From NCBI RefSeq assembly GCF_029167625.1, contig NZ_CP119145.1, positions 868,001-932,000 of the forward strand: DNA of 64,000 nucleotides. Reading direction: 5' to 3'. The position numbers and the translations under genes were made by a program. Shown here one piece after another: positions 55,173 through 62,706 of the stretch. Numbering within the stretch: position 1 is the stretch's first letter; every line of letters begins with the position of its first letter. Source of the stretch: Streptomyces sp. AM 4-1-1 (lineage in GTDB: Bacteria; Actinomycetota; Actinomycetes; Streptomycetales; Streptomycetaceae). The notes under the pieces are model-generated. The model had not been told where the DNA came from. It saw only the letters and a list, made by a program, of their open reading frames with translations, and did no database searches.

Positions 55173-55748
55173 TCAGCCCGCCACGGCCTCGAACCGCAGG
55201 CTCCAGCGGCCGGGGCCACCGGTCAGGGTCACCGTGGAGAGCGGCCGGACATCGACGTTCCAGTACGTCGGGGGCGGCGCCTTCAGCGCGTACACCAACG
55301 CGGCCCTGACCACGGCCGGTTCGGCGACCGCGACGATCGAGCCGTCACAGGCGGGGCGGGTGTCCAGCCAGCCGCCTATCCGTGAGATGAAGGCGAGCAG
55401 AGGCTCCCCACCGTGCGGGGCGGCCCAGGGGTCGGTGAGCCAGACATCGACCGCGTCCGGTTCGCGGGCCGCGACATCGGCCAGGGTGCAGCCGCGCCAG
55501 CGGCCCATGTCACAGTCGCGCAGGGCCGGTTGGACGAGCGGGGCATAGCCGAGCGCGCGGCCCGTGGCGCGACTGCGCGGGGTGGGCGAGCAGTAACGCA
55601 GCTCGGCCGCCCCGAGCGGCACGAGGACCTGTGCGGCGCGCTGGACCTCGTACCAACCGGTCTGGTCGAGCGGCCGGTCGTCGTCGAAGCGCTCGGCCAG
55701 GAGGGATGAGCTGCGCGCTGCGGCGACGAGCGAGACTCGAACACTCAT
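55173..55748 (-). CDS. Histidine-phosphatase-fold protein lacking catalytic histidines
   Basis: 191 residues. The fold is clear: RYCSPTPRSRATGRALG matches the SPxxRAxxTA region, RDCDMGRWRGCTL the W-G loop, VYALKAPPPTYWNVDV the C-terminal part. But the RHG signature is replaced by A-R12-S13-S, and the second catalytic His region reads AVAE143PAVVRAAL instead of SHGG. I infer a non-catalytic or repurposed member (pseudophosphatase). ATG 55748 has no clear ribosome site. Confidence 0.78.
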   Translation of the reverse strand: MSVRVSLVAAARSSSLLAERFDDDRPLDQTGWYEVQRAAQVLVPLGAAELRYCSPTPRSRATGRALGYAPLVQPALRDCDMGRWRGCTLADVAAREPDAVDVWLTDPWAAPHGGEPLLAFISRIGGWLDTRPACDGSIVAVAEPAVVRAALVYALKAPPPTYWNVDVRPLSTVTLTGGPGRWSLRFEAVAG

Positions 55749-55925
55749 GGCGGCGATCGTGGGTCCGAACGCCGCCCGGGTCAAGAGCGCGACGAGGTTA
55801 CGGCCGGTGGGGCGGACATCGCCCCGTGCCCTGACCGGCCGCGCCACGACGACGGCAGAGGCACACCGGTTTCCGTCCGGGGCGGTGCGCCGCCGCGCCT
55901 CCCCCGGCTCACCGCCACCCCCGGA

Positions 55926-56456
55926 TCAGCGCGGCGGGGCGAGTCGGTTGACCATCCACTTCTCGGGGGCGTCGAGCGGCTCGAAGCCGACCTTCGCGTA
56001 GACGCCGTGGGCGTCGTCGGTGGCGAGGTAGAGGGCGCGGACACCGGTCCGGGCGAGGTGGTCACGGGCCGCGGTGACCAGGCGCGTGCCGAGGCCGTGG
56101 CCACGGGCCGCCCTGTCGACGTACACATCGCAGAGCCAGGCGAAGGTCGCATGGTCGGTGACCACCCGGGCGTAGCCGACCTGCTCGCCCGAACGGGTGT
56201 CGTACGCACCGAAGTTGAGCGATCCCGCGATGGCCAGGTCATGGTGCCGGCGGGTGCGGCCACGGGCCCAGTACGTGTCCTGGCCGAGCCATGCGTGGAT
56301 GCGCGCGCGATCCAGGCGGGCCGGGTCGGAGGAGATGTCGTAACGCTGCTCGGGGACGTCTGTCGTCCCGGCTGCTTCTGTCGGCTCGGCCGCTTCTGTC
56401 GACCCGGCCGCTTCTGTCGACCCGGCTGCTTCTGTCGACCCGGCTGCTTCTGTCAT
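55926..56456 (-). CDS. GNAT acetyltransferase with TEAAGS repeats
   Basis: 176 residues. After an N-terminal run of TEAAGS repeats (2-30), the GNAT domain shows VCDVYVDRAARGHGLGTRLVTAARDHL-type motif A (LCDVYVDRAARGHGLG) and LYLATDDAHGVYAKVGFEPLD. Its stop is separated from other genes; its start overlaps the stop of the MocR gene by 4 bp, so they share a transcript. Substrate unknown. Confidence 0.88.
   Translation of the reverse strand: MTEAAGSTEAAGSTEAAGSTEAAEPTEAAGTTDVPEQRYDISSDPARLDRARIHAWLGQDTYWARGRTRRHHDLAIAGSLNFGAYDTRSGEQVGYARVVTDHATFAWLCDVYVDRAARGHGLGTRLVTAARDHLARTGVRALYLATDDAHGVYAKVGFEPLDAPEKWMVNRLAPPR
56366..56454 (-). repeat. 18-bp tandem repeats encoding TEAAGS
   Basis: GTCGACCCGGCTGCTTCT-type units occur about four to five times in a row at the 5' end of the acetyltransferase gene, encoding its hexapeptide repeats. 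Confidence 0.75.
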
Positions 56457-57931
56457 GAGGGGAGGCTAACGGAGCGTTCCGAGGCGCCCCGACGGCCGAG
56501 CAGGGAGTCATGGGCGGACCGCAGACGTCTGACGCCTTCGGCGATCTCGGCCGTTCCGGCCGCCGCGCCGAAGCTCAACCGCACGTGTTCGGCCGGGGGT
56601 TCGGCGCAGAAGTACGGACGCCCCGGCGCGATCGCGACATCCTCGCGCAGCGCCGCGGCGACGAGGGCGGAGCTGTCGGCCCCGGCGTCCGGGAGCCGCA
56701 GCCAGAGGGCTCCGCCGCCGCTCGGGACGAGAGGCACGGTGAGTTCGGGCAGCTCTTGGCGCAACGCGGCCGTGAGGGCGGAGCGCCGGTTCCTCAACTC
56801 TCCTGCCATGGTGCGGAGATGGTGGTGCCAGGCCGGGGAACCGACGAGTTCGAGTGCGGCCTCCTGGAGGGGCCGGGGCACGAAGAAGCTGTCGACGACC
56901 TGGATCGCGCGCAGTCGTTCCAGGACGGGGCCCCGGGCGGCCAGCGCGCCCACCCGTAGGCTGGGCGAGGTGATCTTGGTCAGTGAGCAGACATGGACGA
57001 CGACGCCGTCCGGATCATCCGCGGCCAGCGGTGCGGGCAGCGGTCCCGCGTCGTCGTGGACGAGTCGGCGGGCGAAGTCGTCCTCGATGACGAAGGCGCC
57101 CGCGGCGCGGGCGATCGCGACCACTTCACGCCGCCGTCCGGGGGCGAGGACCGTACCGGTCGGGTTCTGGAACAGCGGCTGACAGACGAAGACCCGGGCG
57201 CCCGTGGCGCGGAAGGCTGCGTCGAGGAGTTCGGGGCGCACGCCGTCGGCGTCGACCGGGACGGGGACGGGCCGCAGACCGATGGCGCGGGCCGCCGCCA
57301 GCATGCCTGGATAGGTCGGGGACTCGACGAGGACCGGGGCTCCCGGCGGGGCGAGGGCGCGCAGCGCGGTGGCCAGGGCGCTCTGCCCGCCCGCGGTGAT
57401 CACGACGTCGGCGGGGGTGACAGCGGGTCCGATCTCCCGGGCGAACCAGGACCGCAGCTCGGCCAGCCCGTCCATGGGCGGCCGCCCCCAGGCGCAATGC
57501 CGGCGTCCGGCCCGGGCCAGGGCGGCGGACAGCGCCCGCTCGGGCTGGAGCGAGGGATGGAGGTAGCCGCCGTTGAGTTCGATGACCCCGGCCGGCGGCG
57601 CGGCGAGCGTGACCAGGACACCGGAGGCGTCCACCGTGCGGGGCACTGCCTCGGGCCCGCCGTCGCCGCTGAGCGAGATCTCCTGCCAGGAGGTGTCGCC
57701 GGGGGCACGCGCCTCGGTGCGGGGCGGCGCCCGGAAGGCGCCCGCGCCGGGGCGGGTGACGACCAGCCCCTCGGCGACGAGCCGTGCGACGGCCCGGGAG
57801 ACCGTCACGGGACTGACCCGGTAGCGCTCCACAAGGGCCCGGCTGGACGGCAGCTTTCCCCCTTCGCGGTAGCGGTCGAGTTCACCGCGAAGAGAATTCA
57901 CCAGCTCCGCCACGCTGTTACGCTCATGCAT
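56453..57931 (-). CDS. MocR-type regulator (GntR HTH plus PLP aminotransferase domain)
   Basis: 492 residues. The HTH (about 10-70: LPSSRALVERYRVSPVTVSRAVARLVAEGLV) is GntR type; the remainder is a fold-type I aminotransferase (TAGGQSALATALRAL, CQPLFQNPTGTVLAPGRR, VIEDDFARRL, VCSLTKITSPSLRVGAL with the PLP Lys). MocR proteins sense amines or vitamin B6. The ATG at 57931 overlaps a palindromic ATGCAT; TATTGT upstream fits a leaderless transcript. Divergent from the DMT exporter, its likely target. Confidence 0.9.
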   Translation of the reverse strand: MHERNSVAELVNSLRGELDRYREGGKLPSSRALVERYRVSPVTVSRAVARLVAEGLVVTRPGAGAFRAPPRTEARAPGDTSWQEISLSGDGGPEAVPRTVDASGVLVTLAAPPAGVIELNGGYLHPSLQPERALSAALARAGRRHCAWGRPPMDGLAELRSWFAREIGPAVTPADVVITAGGQSALATALRALAPPGAPVLVESPTYPGMLAAARAIGLRPVPVPVDADGVRPELLDAAFRATGARVFVCQPLFQNPTGTVLAPGRRREVVAIARAAGAFVIEDDFARRLVHDDAGPLPAPLAADDPDGVVVHVCSLTKITSPSLRVGALAARGPVLERLRAIQVVDSFFVPRPLQEAALELVGSPAWHHHLRTMAGELRNRRSALTAALRQELPELTVPLVPSGGGALWLRLPDAGADSSALVAAALREDVAIAPGRPYFCAEPPAEHVRLSFGAAAGTAEIAEGVRRLRSAHDSLLGRRGASERSVSLPS

Positions 57932-57971
57932 GAGAGCAGACAATAGCGCTACCACCACTTCATCGATAGCG
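57932..57971. promoter_or_regulatory. MocR operator region with direct repeats
   Basis: AATAGCGCTACC and GATAGCGGTGACC are direct repeats 28 bp apart between the divergent MocR and DMT genes, the arrangement seen for MocR operators. TATTGT (minus strand) is a -10 candidate. Confidence 0.45.
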
Positions 57972-58931
57972 GTGACCTCCGCCGCTCCTCACCCCTCCCG
58001 CACCGGCGCCGGCGGAACGGCGGGCCGTGGTGACGGGGCAACCGGTGAGATCGGCGGGACCGGTAACGGGACGCTGCTCGCCGGGCTGGGCGTCGTGGCG
58101 TTCTCGCTCACCTTCCCCTCCACCGTCTGGGGCCTGGAGAGCTTCGGTCCGTGGTCACTGGTGGCGGTGCGCGGTGTGCTGGCCGCGCTCATCGCGGGGG
58201 CCGCGCTGCTCGCGGGCCGGGTGCCGGTCCCCGCACGCGCCCACTGGGCGGGACTCGCGGTGGTGGCGGGCGGTGTGGTGGTGGGCTTCCCGCTGCTGAC
58301 GACGCTGGCCCTGCGGACGTCCACGTCCTCGCACGCCGCCGTCGTGGTGGGACTGCTGCCGCTGACGACCGCGGTGTTCTCCTCGCTGCGCACCGGGGCG
58401 CGGCCGTCCCGCGCGTTCTGGATCGCGGCGCTCGCCGGGGCCGCCGTGGTGATCGGGTTCACCGTGCAACAGAGCGGTGGGACCCTCGGCAGCGGGGACC
58501 CGTACCTGTTCGGGGCACTGCTGGTGTGCGCGGCGGGCTACACCGAGGGCGGCAGACTGGCCCGCACCATGCCGGGCTGGCAGGTGACCGGCTGGGCGCT
58601 GCTTCTCGCACTGCCACTGGCCCTGGCGGGCGCCGCTGTCGCGCTGCCCTCCGAGCCGGTCCACCTCACCGCGCACGGCGTCATCGGCCTGGTCTGGGTG
58701 GCGGCCGGTTCGACCTTCTGCGGCCTGTACGTCTGGTACCGGGGCATGGCGGAGATCGGGGTGCCCCGGGCCAGCCAGCTCCAGCTCGCGCAGCCACTGC
58801 TCACCCTGGCCTGGTCGTTCCTGCTGCTCGACGAGGAGCTGTCGCCGGCCGCTCCGGTCGCGGCGGTCGCCGTGCTCGCCTGCATCGCGGTCACCCAGCG
58901 GGCGGGCGGCGCCCGGCGACCGCGGCGGTAG
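57972..58931 (+). CDS. DMT superfamily transporter (EamA family)
   Basis: About 319 residues with ten hydrophobic segments and two EamA repeats (WSLVAVRGVLAALIAGAALL... and ...VPRASQLQLAQPLLTLAWSFLLLDEELS). Exporters of amino acids or metabolites. I prefer GTG 57972, because the upstream ATG 57930 would place the first 14 codons in the MocR operator. Paired with the divergent MocR regulator. Confidence 0.88.
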   Translation: MTSAAPHPSRTGAGGTAGRGDGATGEIGGTGNGTLLAGLGVVAFSLTFPSTVWGLESFGPWSLVAVRGVLAALIAGAALLAGRVPVPARAHWAGLAVVAGGVVVGFPLLTTLALRTSTSSHAAVVVGLLPLTTAVFSSLRTGARPSRAFWIAALAGAAVVIGFTVQQSGGTLGSGDPYLFGALLVCAAGYTEGGRLARTMPGWQVTGWALLLALPLALAGAAVALPSEPVHLTAHGVIGLVWVAAGSTFCGLYVWYRGMAEIGVPRASQLQLAQPLLTLAWSFLLLDEELSPAAPVAAVAVLACIAVTQRAGGARRPRR

Positions 58932-59033
58932 GACGGTCACGGACCGGTGGTACGGGCGGTGGCCCGACACCCGTACCGCCAGACCCCGCCATCACCCGGT
59001 ACCCATTCCCCTGCCATCGTCTCCCCGGCCCGG

Positions 59034-60302
59034 TCAGCGGGGTGTGCGCGCCCGGCCCCCGTAGTGGTCGGCCACCACCCTGGCCATCGCGCCGATCCGG
59101 TCCCGCACCACGTCCTTCGCGGAGAAGTGGACGTGCCCGCGCACCTGGTCGTAGTCGTGGGCGAAGGTCAGATGGCGGGAGAGTTCGGCGGGGTCCCGCC
59201 AGGCGGCCGGCTGGGCCGGGTCACCCGCCTTGTACAGCGCCTCACCCACGTACAGTTCCACGCCCGTGCCCCGCACCGTCCGGTCCCACCAGGGCAGCAG
59301 CTTGGCGTAGTCGGCGTCGGCGAAGCCGATGTGCCAGTAGATCTGCGGGCAGACGTAGTCGATCCATCCCTTCCTGACCCAGCCCCGGGTGTCGGCGTAC
59401 AGATCGTCGTACGTCTGCACCCCGGCCGCCGTGTCCGAGCCGAGCGGATCGGTCGAGGCGTTGCGCCAGACGGCGAACGGGCTGATCCCGAACCGCACGT
59501 CCTTCTTCAGCCCCTTGATCCGCTCCGCCGTCTCCCGCACCAGCCGGTCGATGTTGTCGCGCCGCCAGGCCGCCCGGTCCCGGAAGCCCGCACCGTGCTT
59601 CTTGTACGAGGCGGAGTCACCGAAGACCTGCCCGGCCACCGGGTACGGATAGAAGTAGTCGTCCCAGTGCACCGCGTCGATGTCGTAACGGCGGACCGCG
59701 TCGAGCATCGCGTCCTGCACGAAACGGCGGACCTCGGGCAGCCCCGGGTCGTAGTAGAGCTTCCCGCCGTACGGCAGCACCCAGCCCGGATGACGGCGGG
59801 CGGGGTGGCCGGCCGCCAGCCGGGACGGGTCGGTGTGGTTCGCGACCCGGTACGGGTTGAACCAGGCGTGCAGTTCCAGGCCGCGCCGGTGCGCCTCGGA
59901 CACGGCCGTGCCCAGCGGGTCCCAGCCGGGGTCCTTGCCCTGGACCCCGGTGAGACAGGCGGCCCACGGCTCGTACGACGAGGGCCACAGCGCGTCGGCG
60001 GTCGGCCGGACCTGGAGCATGACGGTGTTGAGCCGGCGGTCCACGGCCCGGTCCAGGAGTGCGACCAGTTCGGCCCGCTGCGCCGCCGCCGTGAGACCCG
60101 GCTTCGACGGCCAGTCCACATTGGCGACCGTGGCGATCCAGACACCGCGCAGCTCACGCCGAGCGGCACGCCCGGCGGGCGCCGCGGCCCCGGCGAGCGC
60201 GGTCCGCCGACGGGACGGCACGACGGCGTCACCCGCCATCACCGCTCCCGTCACCGCCGCGGCGGCCCCTGTCACGAAAACCCTCCGGCCCGCGTCTCTC
60301 AT
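59034..60302 (-). CDS. Tat-exported glycoside hydrolase-like protein (GHL10/DUF187)
   Basis: 422 residues. A twin-arginine signal (RDAGRRVFVTGAAAAVTGAVMA) precedes a TIM-barrel: RELRGVWIATVANVDWPSKPGL, LNTVMLQVRPTADALW, LELHAWFNPYRV, IDAVHWDDYFYPYP, VRFGISPFAVWRN, WIDYVCPQIYWH. This is the family-10-like hydrolase (FenI/UPF0748), probably acting on cell-wall or external glycans. The ATG at 60302 follows GCGAGAG; exposed twin Arg supports it. Confidence 0.92.
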   Translation of the reverse strand: MRDAGRRVFVTGAAAAVTGAVMAGDAVVPSRRRTALAGAAAPAGRAARRELRGVWIATVANVDWPSKPGLTAAAQRAELVALLDRAVDRRLNTVMLQVRPTADALWPSSYEPWAACLTGVQGKDPGWDPLGTAVSEAHRRGLELHAWFNPYRVANHTDPSRLAAGHPARRHPGWVLPYGGKLYYDPGLPEVRRFVQDAMLDAVRRYDIDAVHWDDYFYPYPVAGQVFGDSASYKKHGAGFRDRAAWRRDNIDRLVRETAERIKGLKKDVRFGISPFAVWRNASTDPLGSDTAAGVQTYDDLYADTRGWVRKGWIDYVCPQIYWHIGFADADYAKLLPWWDRTVRGTGVELYVGEALYKAGDPAQPAAWRDPAELSRHLTFAHDYDQVRGHVHFSAKDVVRDRIGAMARVVADHYGGRARTPR

Positions 60303-60474
60303 CTCTCGCACCTGTCGTCCCGGTCCCGTCGCTCTCGTAGGTATCCGCACACACCGCGGAACATGCCCGCCCCGGCCCGCCGCCACCCCCGGTCCGCCGG
60401 GTACCGTCGGGGGGCCCGGACGGGACCGGAATCAGACGGCGCCCCGTCGATCGGAGATCAGCGAAAGGCACGAG

Positions 60475-61344
60475 GTGACGGACTCTATGGCCGACATTGC
60501 ACGCGTCGGAGTGGTGGGCTGTGGCCAGATGGGCGCGGGCATCGCGGAGGTATGCGCCCGCAGCGGCCTCGAAGTGAAGGTGGCCGAGACCACCGGCGAG
60601 GCACTGGAGATCGGCCGGACCCGGCTCTACAACTCCCTCACGAAGGCCGCCGAACGCGGCAAGATCACCCCCGCCGAACGGGACGCGGCCCTTGACCGCC
60701 TCAGCTACACCACCGACCTCGGTGAGTTCGCCGATCGCGATCTCGTCATCGAGGCCGTCGTGGAGAACGAGCAGGTCAAGACCGAGATCTTCCAGGTGCT
60801 CGACCAGGTGGTGACCCGGCAGGACGCGATCCTCGCCTCCAACACCTCGTCCATCCCGCTGGTGAAACTGGCCGTGGCGACCGCCCGTCCCGACCAGGTC
60901 ATCGGCATCCACTTCTTCAACCCGGCGCCCGTACAACGGCTCGTCGAGCTGATCCCGGCCCTGACCACCTCCGACGAGACGATCACCCGCGCCGAGGCCG
61001 TGGTACGGGACATACTCGGCAAGCACTCGATCCGCGCCCAGGACCGGTCCGGTTTCGTCGTCAACGCGCTGCTGATCCCGTACCTGCTCTCCGCGATCCG
61101 GATGTTCGAGTCGGGCATCGCCAGCCGCGAGGACATCGACAACGGCATGGAACTGGGATGCGCCCACCCGATGGGCCCGCTGAAGCTCTCGGACCTCATC
61201 GGTCTCGACACGGTGGCCTCGATCGCCGATTCGATGTACGCGGAATACAAGGAGCCGCTGTACGCCGCGCCCCCGCTGCTCCAACGCATGGTCGACGCGG
61301 GCCGCCTGGGCCGGAAGACGGGGTCGGGCTTCTACGCGTACTGA
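60475..61344 (+). CDS. 3-hydroxybutyryl-CoA dehydrogenase
   Basis: 289 residues. NAD loop VGVVGCGQMGAGIAEVCARSG, SNTSSIPLVKLA, catalytic HFFNPAPVQRLVEL and ELGCAHPMGPLKLSDLIGLD of the short HBDH family. Oxidises 3-hydroxybutyryl-CoA (butyrate, polyhydroxybutyrate or polyketide starter supply). GTG 60475 with AAAGG upstream, or ATG 60487. Monocistronic, with a very strong terminator at 61411. Confidence 0.94.
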   Translation: MTDSMADIARVGVVGCGQMGAGIAEVCARSGLEVKVAETTGEALEIGRTRLYNSLTKAAERGKITPAERDAALDRLSYTTDLGEFADRDLVIEAVVENEQVKTEIFQVLDQVVTRQDAILASNTSSIPLVKLAVATARPDQVIGIHFFNPAPVQRLVELIPALTTSDETITRAEAVVRDILGKHSIRAQDRSGFVVNALLIPYLLSAIRMFESGIASREDIDNGMELGCAHPMGPLKLSDLIGLDTVASIADSMYAEYKEPLYAAPPLLQRMVDAGRLGRKTGSGFYAY

Positions 61345-61410
61345 TCACCGGTCATCGGTCCGACGGCCGGGCACGGGCAGAGAACCCGGCCGTCAACCAC
61401 CGACGTCGCC

Positions 61411-61457
61411 GCGCACGTGAGTTCCGTCAGGTACCGCCTGACGGAACTCACGTGCGC
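61411..61457 (+). terminator. Perfect 21-bp hairpin terminator
   Basis: Arms 61411-61431 (GCGCACGTGAGTTCCGTCAGG) and 61437-61457 are exact complements with a 5-nt TACCG loop, 66 bp after the dehydrogenase stop. The longest perfect hairpin in the window. Confidence 0.9.
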
Positions 61458-61557
61458 GGAAACACATCCGCCGGGTGGGTCTCAGCACCCGGGTGGGATC
61501 GTGAAACTCGACAAGCAGATTTTTCCCCTGATACCGACGAAGGATCTCGCCAGAATT

Positions 61558-62646
61558 CTAGTGTCCTGAGTCGTTAATTCGTGTGCAGTATGCGGCGAGG
61601 GTGTCGAGGATGTCGTCGGTGGTCTTCGTCCAGACGAACGGCTTGGGGTTCTTGTTCCACTCGTTGATCCAGCCGCGGATGTCGCGTTCGAGTTCGATGA
61701 CGCTGCGGTGGGCCGAGCGGCGGAGTTTGCGGCAGGTCAGTTCGGCGAACCAGCGCTCGACGAGGTTGAGCCATGAGGCCGAGGTGGGGGTGAAGTGCAG
61801 GTGGAAGCGGGGGTGCCGCAGCAGCCACTTCTTGACCGGCTCGGTCTTGTGGGTGGCGTAGTTGTCCAGGATCAGGTGAAGTTCGAGGTCCTTGGGTACC
61901 GCAGCCTCGATAACCTTCAGGAAGCGGAGGAACTCCTGGTGGCGGTGGCGGCGGTAGTGCTGGGCTATGACTGATCCGGAGGCGATGTCGAGGGCGGCGA
62001 ACAGGCTGGTCGTGCCGTGCCGGACGTAGTCGTGGGTCATCTTCGCCGGCGTGGCCGGGGCCATCGGCAGGACGGGCTGGGTTCGGTCCAGGGCCTGGAT
62101 CTGCGACTTCTCGTCCACCGCCAGGACCAGCGCGTTCTCCGGCGGCGACAGGTAAATACCCACCACATCACGCACCTTGGTCACGAACTGCGGATCGGTC
62201 GACAGCTTCCACGTCTCCACGATGTGGGGCTTGAGGCCGAAGGCCCGCCAGATCCGCGAGACGGCCGACTGCGACATACCCTGCGCCTGGGCCATCGAAC
62301 GCGTCGACCAGTGCGAATCACCCGTCGGCGGCGCCTGATCCAGGGTCCTGGTGACCAGCGCCTCGACCTGCTCGTCCGTGATCCTCCGCGGCGCACCCGA
62401 ACGGGGCCGGTCCACCAGGCCCTCCAGCCGATCCGCGGCGAACCGGGCCCGCCACTTGCGTACGGTCTCCCGCGAGACACCGAGATCCTGCGCGACCTCC
62501 GCGTTCGGCCGGCCCTCCGCGCACGCCAGCACGATCCTCGACCGCAGCACCAACGCCTGAGACGCCGTCTGCTTGCGCAACCAGCCCCGCAGCACCCGGC
62601 GTTCGTGATCGGACAACTCCAGCGACAGCGGCTTTGGACCAGGCAT
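61558..62646 (-). CDS. IS630 family transposase
   Basis: 362 residues. An N-terminal HTH (NAEVAQDLGVSRETVRKWRARFA) and the DDE catalytic core: LVLAVDEKSQIQAL, LHLILDNYATHKT and WLNLVERWFAELT. The frame is intact, so the element may be active. ATG at 62646 follows AGGG by 7 nt. The reading frame continues through the terminal repeat, and the stop TAG is made from the TA duplication plus one flanking chromosomal base. Confidence 0.94.
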   Translation of the reverse strand: MPGPKPLSLELSDHERRVLRGWLRKQTASQALVLRSRIVLACAEGRPNAEVAQDLGVSRETVRKWRARFAADRLEGLVDRPRSGAPRRITDEQVEALVTRTLDQAPPTGDSHWSTRSMAQAQGMSQSAVSRIWRAFGLKPHIVETWKLSTDPQFVTKVRDVVGIYLSPPENALVLAVDEKSQIQALDRTQPVLPMAPATPAKMTHDYVRHGTTSLFAALDIASGSVIAQHYRRHRHQEFLRFLKVIEAAVPKDLELHLILDNYATHKTEPVKKWLLRHPRFHLHFTPTSASWLNLVERWFAELTCRKLRRSAHRSVIELERDIRGWINEWNKNPKPFVWTKTTDDILDTLAAYCTRINDSGH

Positions 62647-62689
62647 CACCACACCCTATAACCGCAAGCCAACTAACGACTCAGGACAC
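61561..62689 (-). mobile_element. IS630-family insertion sequence, complete
   Basis: 1129 bp bounded by inverted repeats GTGTCCTGAGTCGTTA(A/G)TT (left end 61561, right end 62689) and flanked by TA on both sides (61559-61560, 62690-62691), the IS630 target duplication. One transposase gene fills it. It inserted directly beside the ISAzo13-type element. Confidence 0.93.
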
Positions 62690-62706
62690 TAAGGGCTTGC
62701 AGGTCA

